In this document: piece after piece, positions 29,005 through 37,901 of the stretch
Layout: every line of letters starts with the position of its first letter
Numbering within the stretch: position 1 is the stretch's first letter
Origin: Planococcus koreensis
Lineage (GTDB): Bacteria > Bacillota > Bacilli > Bacillales_A > Planococcaceae
Assembly (NCBI RefSeq): GCF_004761975.1
Contig: NZ_RQII01000014.1
Span: 1-64,000 of the forward strand
Direction of reading: 5' to 3'
DNA: 64,000 nt
Notes under the pieces: model-generated
What the model was told of the DNA's origin: nothing
Databases searched by the model: none
Seen by the model: the letters and a program-made list of their open reading frames with translations, nothing else
Translations under genes and position numbers: made by a program

Positions 29005-29380
29005 GGTCGCTTAGGGCATGACTCCCGCAAGGAGCCGAGAAGAACACTCGTCTCATTGCTCCGTCTAGCCCGTTGACGCGCCTTCGCTAAGAGATCTCTA
29101 GTTATACAGCGAAACAGCTCACTTGCCTAGCGCAGCGATGCAGAGACAGAGACAGAGACAGAGACAGAGACAGAGGCAGGAACAGAAACAGAGGGTTTCA
29201 GGAGTCTCGTCAGTTTTGCTACGTATCTACTAGTATCTAATAATTATCAGAACTACATTGATCTCTCTTTTCTTCAATGAGACTATCTAGCGAAGGCGCG
29301 AACACGGGCTGGGCGGAACAGGAAGACAGGCGTTCTTTGCCTGGCTTTCTGTGTGAGCCATGCCCTGAGCGTCCGCAGCG
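29005..29380. repeat. Large imperfect inverted repeat, MITE-like, in the 628-bp yajC-comN gap
   Basis: The left arm (about 29005-29090) and the right arm (about 29283-29380) are imperfect reverse complements. Identical blocks include AGGGCATG/CATGCCCT, AGCCCGT/ACGGGCT and the 12-bp GCGCCTTCGCTA/TAGCGAAGGCGC, in the same order and similar spacing. The roughly 190-bp middle holds the CAGAGA satellite and AT-rich DNA. No credible gene or transposase lies in the gap. Confidence 0.82.
29141..29190. repeat. CAGAGA hexamer satellite
   Basis: Five perfect CAGAGA units (29141-29170), one CAGAGG, then degenerate copies (CAGGAACAGAAACAGAGG). It directly follows CTAGCGCAGCGATGCA, a word repeated at 40.6-40.7 kb. 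Confidence 0.9.
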
Positions 29381-29534
29381 ATGTACAAAAGCTTGCTTCT
29401 CTAGCTCAACGTATATAGATAGCCGATAAGACCGCAATGAAATTTGAAATAAAAGCCATAAATAATAAAGCCATTGTTCTCAATCTTCCCGCAATCGGCT
29501 ACAATGGAAAAGAACGGATGGAAGGAGCAAGAAA

Positions 29535-29852
29535 ATGTTAAAATTTACCGATCAATATGATGTCGTTCTGCCTGCGCTTGAAAGCAAAATTGCTGAATTC
29601 CGTTATTTTCAATACGATACGTTCTCAGCTGAAGATCTTTGGGATTATTGCATTAAGAAAAAATGGCGCAAAAAAGATATCGGGGATATGAGGCTGCATG
29701 AAATGGTCAACGGCATTATGGACATCCGTGCATCTGATTTCGTCGCCTACCATCAAGTAGAAGGGCTAAAAGGCGGCAATTGGTTTTCAGAAGGCAATTT
29801 AGCGAATCTTGAAGAGCTGCTGCGCCCGACGAAAAAGCCGGATTCCGTTTGA
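29535..29852 (+). CDS. comN: ComN-type post-transcriptional regulator (105 aa)
   Basis: Resembles B. subtilis ComN/YrzD: helical, with a conserved centre YFQYDTFSAEDLWDYCIKKKW and ASDFVAYHQVEGLKG. ComN promotes accumulation of comE mRNA, linking it to competence, which is notable beside a pilus locus. It sits just upstream of secDF, as in Bacillus. A TACAAT -10 (29500-29505) and GAAGGAGC lie ahead. spoVB, its usual upstream neighbour in B. subtilis, is not here. Confidence 0.85.
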   Translation: MLKFTDQYDVVLPALESKIAEFRYFQYDTFSAEDLWDYCIKKKWRKKDIGDMRLHEMVNGIMDIRASDFVAYHQVEGLKGGNWFSEGNLANLEELLRPTKKPDSV

Positions 29853-29917
29853 CACCTTTCCAGACCTGTTTCATAATGATAGTGCTGTGTTTTCACATCG
29901 AGGAGGAATAATTACAT

Positions 29918-32194
29918 ATGAAGTCAAGAGGTCGCATTATCGCCTTTTTCTTATTGGTCATTGTACTGTTAGGAACCGTCGGCGCCACGAGTTTACCTAT
30001 TGCTAAAGACATCAAGCTTGGACTGGATCTGCAGGGCGGATTCGAAGTTCTCTACCAAGTTGAAGCGCTTGAGGAAGGGCAGGAAATTACGGACGCTGTG
30101 CTGTCTGACACGGTCAACGCTTTGCGCAGCCGGATCGATGTACTCGGCGTCAGTGAACCGGTCATCCAGATCGAAAGCGGCAACCGCATCCGTGTGCAAT
30201 TGGCTGGCGTCGAAGACCAGGCCACTGCCCGTGAGCTGTTGTCGACTGAAGCCAATCTGACGTTCCGCAACGCCAACGATGAAGTGATGCTTGCGGGGAA
30301 CGATCTGAAGCAAGGCGGCGCATCTGCGACATTCGACCAGAATGGCGCACCGATTGTTACGCTTGAGCTGAACGATCCAGGCAAATTTGCTGAAGTCACA
30401 AATACGATTTCGCAATTGCCGCCACCGGAAAACGTCCTCGTTATCTGGCTTGATTTTGAAGAAGGCGTTGATTCCTACGTCGAGGAACTTGGCAAGCCGG
30501 ATCCGAAGTTCGTATCGGATCCACGGGTTTCTCAGCGCATCAATTCGCCATCCGTTGAGATTTCCGGTTCATTTACTGTAGAAGAAACGCAGAATTTGGC
30601 CGGCATCTTGAACGCCGGAGCTCTTCCGGTAAGCTTAGAAGAAGTATACTCGACTTCTGTCGGCGCGCAATTTGGCGCACAGGCGCTTGAACAGACCGTA
30701 TTCGCCGCAGCAATCGGTGTTGCGCTCGTCTTGCTGTTCATGATCGTCCATTACCGGGTTCCAGGGCTGATCGCAGTGGTAACGCTGTCGGTTTACATTT
30801 ACCTGATCCTCTTAGTGTTCGAATTGATCGGCGGGGTGCTGACACTTCCAGGTATCGCAGCGATCGTGCTGGGTGTCGGGATGGCTGTTGACGCCAATAT
30901 CATTACTTACGAGCGTATCCGCGAGGAAATACGTGCTGGGCGTTCGGTGCGTGAATCGTTCAAAGCGGGAGCGGCTTCGTCGTTCTCAGCCATCTTGGAC
31001 GCTAACGTCACTACGATGATCGCTGCTATCGTATTGTTCATTTTCGGTACCAGCTCTGTCAAAGGTTTTGCGACACTGCTGATCATCTCGATTCTGGTCA
31101 GCTTCCTGACCGCTGTCTGGGGTTCACGCGTACTGCTTGGCTTATTGGTTGGCAGCGGTGTAATGGACAATAAATTCAGCTGGTTCGGGTTGAATAAATC
31201 AAAAGTCCATGATCCGTCAGAGAATAAAGAAATCTATGATTTGACGACGCCATTTGACCGGTTTGATTTCGCCGGCAGCCGCAATAAATTCTTCGCTGCA
31301 TCGATCATCACCATCGTGATCGGTATGATCGTCATCGGCGTTTTCCGCTTGAACTTGGGAATCGACTTTACGCAAGGTACGCGAGTTGAAATTACGTCTG
31401 ATGCGGCTCTTTCCAAAGAGCAGGTTGAAAGCTTCTTGTCGGAAAGCGGCTTTGAGACAGAAGATGTCGTCATTTCAGGTGACGATTCCAATTTGGCTGT
31501 AACCCGGTATACGGAAGAATTCAGCCAAGAAGAAATCAATGACTTGAAGTCGGCAGCAGTGGAAGAATACGGCGTCGAGCCGAACGTTTCCACCGTTTCG
31601 CCGACAGTCGGCCAGGAATTGGCCAAAAATGCGCTTTACGCACTTCTTATTGCGGCTATCGGAATCGTCATTTACGCGACGTTGCGCTTCGAGTGGCGCA
31701 TGGGTGTTGCGTCGATCGTGGCGTTGATCCATGATGCATTCTTCATCGTCGCCGTGTTCAGCTTGCTAAGGCTGGAAGTTGATATCACGTTTATCGCAGC
31801 TGTGCTGACGATTGTCGGGTATTCGATCAACGATACAATCGTGACGTTTGACCGCATCCGTGAGAACATGAAGCGCGTGAAGAAAATCGAAACGGAAGAT
31901 CAATTGGCTGATATAGTCAATAGATCATTGCGCCAGACGCTCGTCCGTTCGGTTAATACCGTGCTGACAGTAGTGCTGGTCGTCGTTGCGCTATTGATCT
32001 TCGGTGCTCCTTCGATCACCAACTTCTCGATTGCGTTATTGATCGGCTTGATCGCCGGAACGTATTCTTCGATTTTCATCGCAGCCCAGTTATGGCTCGT
32101 GCTTAAAAAGCGCGAACTTAACAAAAAAGGCCCGATCGACATCGAGAAACTTGAAGAGAAAAACAAATGGGGTTCTGATGAGCCTGTGGTATAA
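29918..32194 (+). CDS. secDF: Fused protein translocase subunit SecDF (758 aa)
   Basis: SecD and SecF in one chain, as in Bacillus. The SecD half begins with a membrane helix and DIKLGLDLQGG and has a large extracytoplasmic P1 domain and six helices (GMAVDANIITYERIREE). The SecF half starts near residue 450 (NLGIDFTQGTRVEI) and has GYSINDTIVTFDRIREN. Twelve membrane segments are expected. It uses proton flow to drive late steps of secretion. GAGGAGG ribosome binding site. Confidence 0.97.
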   Translation: MKSRGRIIAFFLLVIVLLGTVGATSLPIAKDIKLGLDLQGGFEVLYQVEALEEGQEITDAVLSDTVNALRSRIDVLGVSEPVIQIESGNRIRVQLAGVEDQATARELLSTEANLTFRNANDEVMLAGNDLKQGGASATFDQNGAPIVTLELNDPGKFAEVTNTISQLPPPENVLVIWLDFEEGVDSYVEELGKPDPKFVSDPRVSQRINSPSVEISGSFTVEETQNLAGILNAGALPVSLEEVYSTSVGAQFGAQALEQTVFAAAIGVALVLLFMIVHYRVPGLIAVVTLSVYIYLILLVFELIGGVLTLPGIAAIVLGVGMAVDANIITYERIREEIRAGRSVRESFKAGAASSFSAILDANVTTMIAAIVLFIFGTSSVKGFATLLIISILVSFLTAVWGSRVLLGLLVGSGVMDNKFSWFGLNKSKVHDPSENKEIYDLTTPFDRFDFAGSRNKFFAASIITIVIGMIVIGVFRLNLGIDFTQGTRVEITSDAALSKEQVESFLSESGFETEDVVISGDDSNLAVTRYTEEFSQEEINDLKSAAVEEYGVEPNVSTVSPTVGQELAKNALYALLIAAIGIVIYATLRFEWRMGVASIVALIHDAFFIVAVFSLLRLEVDITFIAAVLTIVGYSINDTIVTFDRIRENMKRVKKIETEDQLADIVNRSLRQTLVRSVNTVLTVVLVVVALLIFGAPSITNFSIALLIGLIAGTYSSIFIAAQLWLVLKKRELNKKGPIDIEKLEEKNKWGSDEPVV

Positions 32195-32258
32195 AGGAAA
32201 ACTCACTCCGTAAGAGGCATAATGCTCTTTAAAGTGGGATAAGTTTATAAAGGAAAAG

Positions 32259-32294
32259 GAACAGGGTATGGATTTAATGACCCTGTTCTTTTTT
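32259..32294 (+). terminator. Intrinsic terminator after secDF
   Basis: GAACAGGGT/ACCCTGTTC stem with a 12-nt loop, followed by TTTTTTT. Confidence 0.85.
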
Positions 32295-32322
32295 TATACT
32301 TACGGAAGGAGATGAATTTATT

Positions 32323-32682
32323 ATGAAATTTCAATGGTTGATTTTGCTTGGCCTTATTTTTGCAGTCATCATCGCGTTATTCGCAGTTGTCAATGTCGAT
32401 TCGGTACCGGTCAACTATGTATTCGGCGAAGCGCAATGGCCGCTGATCCTCGTTATTCTGGTATCGGCGCTGCTCGGCGTACTGCTCAGTTCGACGATTG
32501 CCATCATCCGCAATTTTTCGCTGAAGCGCAAAAACAATGCCCTTCAAAAAGAAATTGCTGTCAAAGAATCGCTGATTGCAACGCAGCAGAATGAAATCGC
32601 GGAATACCAGAAACTGGATGTCCAGCCGGAAGCAATGGTTGTGACAGACGGCAAATCGGTGGAAAACAAGGAAAGATTTTAA
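32323..32682 (+). CDS. LapA-domain membrane protein (119 aa)
   Basis: Two hydrophobic segments (about residues 4-24 and 40-63) separated by VDSVPVNYVFGEAQWPL, the pattern of the LapA/DUF1049 family (YrvD-like). A cytoplasmic coiled coil (KRKNNALQKEIAVKESLIATQQNEIAEYQ) follows. Function in Bacillota is unknown; E. coli LapA helps control LPS synthesis, which does not apply here. It lies between secDF and recJ, as in Bacillus. Confidence 0.85.
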   Translation: MKFQWLILLGLIFAVIIALFAVVNVDSVPVNYVFGEAQWPLILVILVSALLGVLLSSTIAIIRNFSLKRKNNALQKEIAVKESLIATQQNEIAEYQKLDVQPEAMVVTDGKSVENKERF

Positions 32683-32745
32683 GCTAAAGGAGCGGCCTTC
32701 GATGTTAAATGGAGGCAACTCCTTTTTGTCTGGATTTTTTTCCTG

Positions 32746-32751
32746 TATAAT
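32746..32751 (+). promoter_or_regulatory. -10 element upstream of recJ
   Basis: Perfect TATAAT 18 bp before the recJ ATG. No clear -35 at the right distance. Confidence 0.45.
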
Positions 32752-32769
32752 GGACCGGTGAGGAAGTGA

Positions 32770-35118
32770 ATGACGATGATCGAATCCAAAAAAAGATGGC
32801 GCTTGACCACTCCCGATGAAGGGCTGGTACAAGCCATACAACAAGAATTATCCATTTCATCGGTATTGGCGAAAATTTTAGTGACGCGCGGTATTTCGAG
32901 CGCTGAAAAAGCGAAGAACTTTATGGCTGTCGGGATGGAAAACATACATAATCCCTATCTGATGAAAGACATGGACATTGCGGTTGAACGCATTCGCCGC
33001 GCTATTGAAAACCAGGAAAAAATTGTCGTCTACGGCGATTATGATGCCGATGGCGTTACAAGTACAACGGTCATGATGACGGTATTGGAAGACTTGGGGG
33101 CAGAAGCCTCGTTTAAAATCCCGAACCGTTTTAAACACGGCTACGGACCTAATAAAGAATTATTCCAGCTAGCGGCAGACGAAGGCGCAACGCTCATCGT
33201 CACGGTTGACAACGGGATTTCGGGCATTGATGAAGTCGCTTTCGCCAACAGCTTAGGTCTTGATGTCATCATCAGTGACCACCATGATATCGGTGACGTG
33301 ATGCCGGACGCATTAGCGGTCATCCATCCGCGCCATCCGGAAGGCTCATACCCGTTCGGCGAGCTTGCCGGCGTTGGCGTGGCGTTCAAGATGGCGCAAG
33401 CGCTGTACGAAGACGTGCCAGAGCATTTATTTGAATTAGTGGCCATCGGCACGATTGCCGACTTGGTGCCTTTGCACGGTGAAAACCGCATCCTAGTAAA
33501 AGCGGGGCTTGAGGCGCTGAGAGATTCACCGCGCCCGGCAATCGAGGCGTTGGCAGAAGTATCCGGCGTTAAGCAGCGCGACATTACGGAAGAAACGATC
33601 GGCTTTATGTTCGGTCCGCGCGTCAACGCGATCGGCCGGCTGCAGGACGCAGATCCGGCTGTGCGTTTATTCATGACTGAAGATATAGGAGAAGCGAGAA
33701 GTTTGGCAGGCGGTTTGGACGTTTTGAACAAAGAGCGCCAGGCAATCGTCAAGCAAATTGCTGAAGAAGCGACTGCGCAAGTGGAACAGCGCTATCCGGA
33801 CGGCCCGCCGCACGTCATCATTGTCGCGCAGGAAGGCTGGAATCCCGGCGTCGTCGGCATCGTGGCATCGAAATTGGTCGAGCAATATTACCGCCCGGCG
33901 ATCGTGCTGTCGCTCAACCCGGAAACCGGCAAAGCGAAAGGCTCTGCCCGCAGCATTGAAGGCTTCCACCTATACAACGAGCTGGCGGAAAACCGCGACA
34001 TCCTGCCGCATTTTGGCGGCCATCCGATGGCAGCTGGCATGACGCTCGACATCGAGCATGTCGATGAATTGCGCAGCCGCTTGAACAAGCAGGCGGAAGC
34101 GGGATTGTCGGAGGAAGATTTGGTGCCGGTCGTGGAAATCGATATTCCCGTGCGTTTGGATGAGATTGACACGGAAACAATTGAATCGATGCGTATGCTG
34201 GCGCCTTTCGGCATGGGCTTTGCAAAACCGAAGTTTTTCCTCGGTGATGTGACAGTGTCATCCATCCGTAAAATCGGCGCTTCGCAGAACCATTTGAAAG
34301 TGGAACTTGCACAAGATGCGGCCACGATAGATGCGGTAGGCTTCGGCTTAGGCCCCGTCGGCGATGAACTGACGCCTGATGTGAAAATCGACGTTATCGG
34401 CGACTTGCAGGTGAATGAATGGAACGGCCGTAAAAAGCCGCAGCTGTTGATCGAAGATGTCCGCACCGATGAATGGCAATTGTATGACATCCGCGGCATC
34501 CGCCAAGTGGCACGCTGGTCGAAATTGATTCCCGACAAGAACCAAGTGTTCCTGGCGTTCCGTCCGGATACCGCGGCAGTCTTTGAAAGTTTGCTCGGCC
34601 AGACGATTCTGGGGACGGAGGACTTGAAAGGGCTCGAAGCGCATAAATACCATCTCGTGCTGCTCGATTTGCCGGATGTCGAAGATGAGCTCGCAGCAGT
34701 TCTTGCGGAACTCAAGCCGAAGCGGATCTACGCACATTTCTATGCCAAAGAATCGCAGTATTTCGAGCAGATTCCGACGCGCGAACAATTCGCATGGCTA
34801 TTCTCGTTCATCAAGAAACGGGGCACATTCGACTTCAAAAAGCATTGCGACGAGTTGGCGAAGCACAAAGGCTGGAGCCGTGAAACATTATTTTTCATGC
34901 TGCAGGTGTTTTTTGAACTTGATTTTGTTACACTTAACAATGGACTTACAGAGATTGCTAAAGCTCCAAGCAAACGTGACTTGACTGAAGCGCCCATCTA
35001 CAAAAAACGCGAACAGCAAATCGCTTTGGAACAGAAGCTGCTGTATGCATCTTATAAAGACTTAAAACAGTGGTTTGACGCGAAAGTGGCAGCCAAGGAG
35101 GAAGAAATATGGATTTAA
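32770..35118 (+). CDS. recJ: Single-strand 5'-3' exonuclease RecJ (782 aa)
   Basis: DHH/DHHA1 phosphoesterase. It has [23 protein letters not shown] and ISDHHDIGD (the DHH motif), then DHHA1 ([27 protein letters not shown]) and an OB-like domain. The C-terminal about 220 residues are the Bacillota-specific RecJ extension. It provides single-strand ends for recombination and mismatch repair. It overlaps apt by 10 bp. An ATG two codons further in is equally possible. Confidence 0.97.
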   Translation: MTMIESKKRWRLTTPDEGLVQAIQQELSISSVLAKILVTRGISSAEKAKNFMAVGMENIHNPYLMKDMDIAVERIRRAIENQEKIVVYGDYDADGVTSTTVMMTVLEDLGAEASFKIPNRFKHGYGPNKELFQLAADEGATLIVTVDNGISGIDEVAFANSLGLDVIISDHHDIGDVMPDALAVIHPRHPEGSYPFGELAGVGVAFKMAQALYEDVPEHLFELVAIGTIADLVPLHGENRILVKAGLEALRDSPRPAIEALAEVSGVKQRDITEETIGFMFGPRVNAIGRLQDADPAVRLFMTEDIGEARSLAGGLDVLNKERQAIVKQIAEEATAQVEQRYPDGPPHVIIVAQEGWNPGVVGIVASKLVEQYYRPAIVLSLNPETGKAKGSARSIEGFHLYNELAENRDILPHFGGHPMAAGMTLDIEHVDELRSRLNKQAEAGLSEEDLVPVVEIDIPVRLDEIDTETIESMRMLAPFGMGFAKPKFFLGDVTVSSIRKIGASQNHLKVELAQDAATIDAVGFGLGPVGDELTPDVKIDVIGDLQVNEWNGRKKPQLLIEDVRTDEWQLYDIRGIRQVARWSKLIPDKNQVFLAFRPDTAAVFESLLGQTILGTEDLKGLEAHKYHLVLLDLPDVEDELAAVLAELKPKRIYAHFYAKESQYFEQIPTREQFAWLFSFIKKRGTFDFKKHCDELAKHKGWSRETLFFMLQVFFELDFVTLNNGLTEIAKAPSKRDLTEAPIYKKREQQIALEQKLLYASYKDLKQWFDAKVAAKEEEIWI

Positions 35119-35621
35119 AGCAGTTTGTAACAATTGTAGAAGATTGGCCGCAGCCCGGCATTCGCTTCAAAGATATCACAACAATCATGGACAACGGCGA
35201 AGCGTATAAATACGCGACAGACCAGATTGTGGAATACGCAAAACAAGTCAACGCTGAAATCATCGTGGGCCCTGAAGCACGTGGTTTCATCATTGGCTGC
35301 CCCGTTGCGTATGCACTTGGCATAGGTTTTGCACCTGTCCGCAAAGAAGGCAAATTGCCGCGCGAAGTTATCCGCGCTGAATACGGCCTGGAATACGGCA
35401 AAGACGTCCTGACGATGCATAAAGATGCCATCAAACCAGGCCAACGCGTATTGATCACTGACGATTTGCTGGCTACTGGCGGCACGATCGAAGCAACGAT
35501 CAACCTTGTTGAACAATTAGGCGGCGTAGTCGTCGGTTGTGCATTCCTCATTGAATTGACTTATCTTGATGGCCGCGATAAATTGGTCGGCTATGATGTC
35601 ATGACTTTGATGCAATATTAA
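35109..35621 (+). CDS. apt: Adenine phosphoribosyltransferase Apt (170 aa)
   Basis: Salvages adenine to AMP with PRPP. It has the PRPP-binding motif [13 protein letters not shown] and the Apt N-terminus ([15 protein letters not shown]). Ribosome binding site AAGGAGG lies inside recJ. recJ-apt is conserved; relA, normally next, is displaced by two accessory genes. Confidence 0.98.
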   Translation: MDLKQFVTIVEDWPQPGIRFKDITTIMDNGEAYKYATDQIVEYAKQVNAEIIVGPEARGFIIGCPVAYALGIGFAPVRKEGKLPREVIRAEYGLEYGKDVLTMHKDAIKPGQRVLITDDLLATGGTIEATINLVEQLGGVVVGCAFLIELTYLDGRDKLVGYDVMTLMQY

Positions 35622-35628
35622 TCTCTTT

Positions 35629-35656
35629 CCTCCGCCTTTTGGGCGGAGGTTTTTTT
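35629..35656 (+). terminator. Intrinsic terminator after apt
   Basis: CCTCCGCC/GGCGGAGG stem, short T-rich loop, seven T. Confidence 0.93.
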
Positions 35657-35712
35657 AGTTTCGAATACATAGCATTGTTGAAAAAGGGTATGGTCAATGG
35701 AGGTGATGATTC

Positions 35713-37248
35713 ATGCATTTAAGCAAATACCACGATTCAGCAAAAAATAACGCGATTTTGGCAGGAATTCTGGAGGATTCCGGGTCACTTGGCAGCATCA
35801 CGGACGAAACACGGGAGTTATTCCGCAGCATCCAAGGCGAAGGGCCGAAGCCGGGCGGAACATACCGGAAGGATTGGCGCGACCGCTTATGGGCAATGCT
35901 GGCACAGGACAATTCCATTGAAGATCCGAATGGCTATGCTGAACTCGTCGAAGGCGATGAAGCTATGCCGGAATGGAAACAGGAACTCGATGAGGAATAC
36001 AAAAGCTTGCAAGAGGCGTTGACTCGAGTCGTCAATGTCGAGGATTTCGGCGCTCTCGGAGACGGTGTGACCGATTGCACAGCCGCTTTCAAAAAAGCTT
36101 TTGGCAGTGGACGCACCGACGTCTATGTGCCGAAAGGCATCTACGTTGTGCGGAAAATCGAGATGCCATCCTTTTCACGGCTTCGGGGAGAAGGCAAAGG
36201 GGCTAGCATACTGAAGCTCCACGACAAGGCACCTAAGCGGCAGCGGCTCGTCATGAACGCCAATCCGTTCCGCGGCAACCATCATATTTCGGTTGAGAAC
36301 ATCGGGCTGGACTGGAACGTCGAACGGCTGGGCGATGTTGAAAACACAAGTGCCGGCAATAACTTCTCGAGCTGCCTGACTTTTGCCAAAGTTACGTATG
36401 GCTGGGCGAAGGGAGTGGCAGCGGCGAATCCCGGGCTGCATTGTTTTGACGTGTCATCGACATTCTATAATTACGGCGGCGACGGCAAGCGTGCAAGAGG
36501 GGGCAGCCAATTTATCTGGATTGACCGCTGCACAGGCTATGGCTTCGGTGATGACGGCGTCACGACCCATCACAGCGATTACATCTTCATTTCCAATTCG
36601 CATTTTTGCGACCCAAGCGGACGTTCACATAAGAAAGGGTTCTCCAACTCGAACGGCATTGAAATTGATGACGGCTCGCGTTTCGTGTGGCTCTTGAACA
36701 ATTCGACTTCAAATTGTTTCGGCGGCGTGGAAGTAAAAGCCCACGCCACGTCATCAGCGGCAACCGGGGTCTTTATTTCGGGCCATTTGTCGGTCCGCGA
36801 CAACCGTTCGTTCAATTTCCGCCATATCGGCCACCATACAGCGGACGACCCTGATTCCATGACTGCGTATAACATCCTCGCGCAGCGCCTTGTATCGGTG
36901 GCTCCTGTCTTCACTGAGATGTACGCAGGGTCAGCACCGCGCGCGCTGGTGGTGTCGGGCTACCGCAATGTCGCCATCAACCATTTCCTGTTCATCGGCG
37001 ATCCCGATACCGATTACAGCAATAATCCAGCAGCCGCAATCCAGTACAAGGCCGGGCATGTCGCATTGTCAAACGGCACGATCACAGGCTTCCGAAAAGC
37101 GAAAGCCGATGTCTTCGTCGCGGGCGGCAGCCAATGCGCCACGGATGTTACCGTCCGCAAACTCCGCTGCCTGCATTCTTCAGAGCGGGCCGTGCAGATC
37201 GGCAAAGGCAGTAAAAATGTCGTCGAAGAAGAAATCTATCGGGAATAG
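35713..37248 (+). CDS. Right-handed beta-helix (pectate lyase 3-type) protein, no signal peptide (511 aa)
   Basis: The N-terminal about 100 residues are helical and charged. A pectate-lyase-3/GH28-like start follows (VNVEDFGALGDGVTDCTAAFKKAF, YVPKGIYVV), then repeated beta-helix rungs to the C-terminus. Family members cut or bind polysaccharides; tail spikes share this start. No signal peptide or membrane segment is visible, and no phage gene is nearby. It has its own GGAGGTGATG ribosome binding site. A residue trio GFGDDGVTTHHSD may mark an active cleft. Substrate is unknown. Confidence 0.75.
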   Translation: MHLSKYHDSAKNNAILAGILEDSGSLGSITDETRELFRSIQGEGPKPGGTYRKDWRDRLWAMLAQDNSIEDPNGYAELVEGDEAMPEWKQELDEEYKSLQEALTRVVNVEDFGALGDGVTDCTAAFKKAFGSGRTDVYVPKGIYVVRKIEMPSFSRLRGEGKGASILKLHDKAPKRQRLVMNANPFRGNHHISVENIGLDWNVERLGDVENTSAGNNFSSCLTFAKVTYGWAKGVAAANPGLHCFDVSSTFYNYGGDGKRARGGSQFIWIDRCTGYGFGDDGVTTHHSDYIFISNSHFCDPSGRSHKKGFSNSNGIEIDDGSRFVWLLNNSTSNCFGGVEVKAHATSSAATGVFISGHLSVRDNRSFNFRHIGHHTADDPDSMTAYNILAQRLVSVAPVFTEMYAGSAPRALVVSGYRNVAINHFLFIGDPDTDYSNNPAAAIQYKAGHVALSNGTITGFRKAKADVFVAGGSQCATDVTVRKLRCLHSSERAVQIGKGSKNVVEEEIYRE

Positions 37249-37296
37249 TGCTCATTCCAGAAAACGAATCTTTTTAATCAAAAGGAGGAAGAACTA

Positions 37297-37821
37297 ATGA
37301 AATTAACCGGAAAGAAAATATTGAGTTTCGTCCATCATGACTTTGAAGACCTGGAATTATGGTACCCGATCCTAAGGCTGCGTGAAGAAGGCGCTGAAGT
37401 GCATCTTGCAGGCGAGGAAAAGGGCAAGGACTATATTGGGAAATACGGCGTGCCGGCAACATCGGATTTTGCGTGGGGGGACATCACACCTAGCGACTAC
37501 GACGCGCTGCTGGTTCCAGGCGGCTGGGCGCCGGACAAAATCCGCCGTTTCCCGGAAGTGCTGAACATCGTGCGCTATATGGACAAGAACAATAAGCCGA
37601 TTGGCCAGATTTGCCACGCCGGCTGGGTCTTAATCTCTGCAGATATTTTAAAAGGCAGAAAAGTCACAAGCACCCCGGGCATTAAAGACGATATGGCCAA
37701 CGCCGGAGCGGAATGGATCGATGAAGCGGTTGTCGTTGACGGCAACTTAATTTCGAGCCGCCGTCCGCCGGATTTGCCGGATTATCTCCGAGAGTTCATT
37801 AAAGTCATGGAGAAGCTGTGA
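37297..37821 (+). CDS. PfpI/DJ-1 family protein (YraA-like, 174 aa)
   Basis: Class I glutamine-amidotransferase fold with the nucleophile elbow QICHAGW (Cys followed by His) and GGWAPD. The early Glu-Asp-Leu-Glu (FEDLELWYP) is typical of the PfpI/YraA stress proteins, which are linked to protein deglycation or proteolysis. AAAGGAGGA ribosome binding site. With the beta-helix gene it forms a two-gene insert between apt and relA. Confidence 0.88.
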   Translation: MKLTGKKILSFVHHDFEDLELWYPILRLREEGAEVHLAGEEKGKDYIGKYGVPATSDFAWGDITPSDYDALLVPGGWAPDKIRRFPEVLNIVRYMDKNNKPIGQICHAGWVLISADILKGRKVTSTPGIKDDMANAGAEWIDEAVVVDGNLISSRRPPDLPDYLREFIKVMEKL

Positions 37822-37851
37822 CAAAGCTTTACTTTTGTCCCAATTGTTTTT

Positions 37852-37857
37852 TATAAT
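37852..37857 (+). promoter_or_regulatory. -10 element of the relA promoter
   Basis: Perfect TATAAT 45 bp before relA. The -35 region (TTACTT, 17-bp spacing) is poor. Confidence 0.5.
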
Positions 37858-37901
37858 GTATAGATATACTTACGTTAAAACTAAAAGCAAGGTGGGCAAT
37901 T

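Noticed and set aside
35713-37248. Prophage tail-spike module
   Set aside because: No other phage gene, integrase or attachment repeat is nearby; only the fold resembles spikes.
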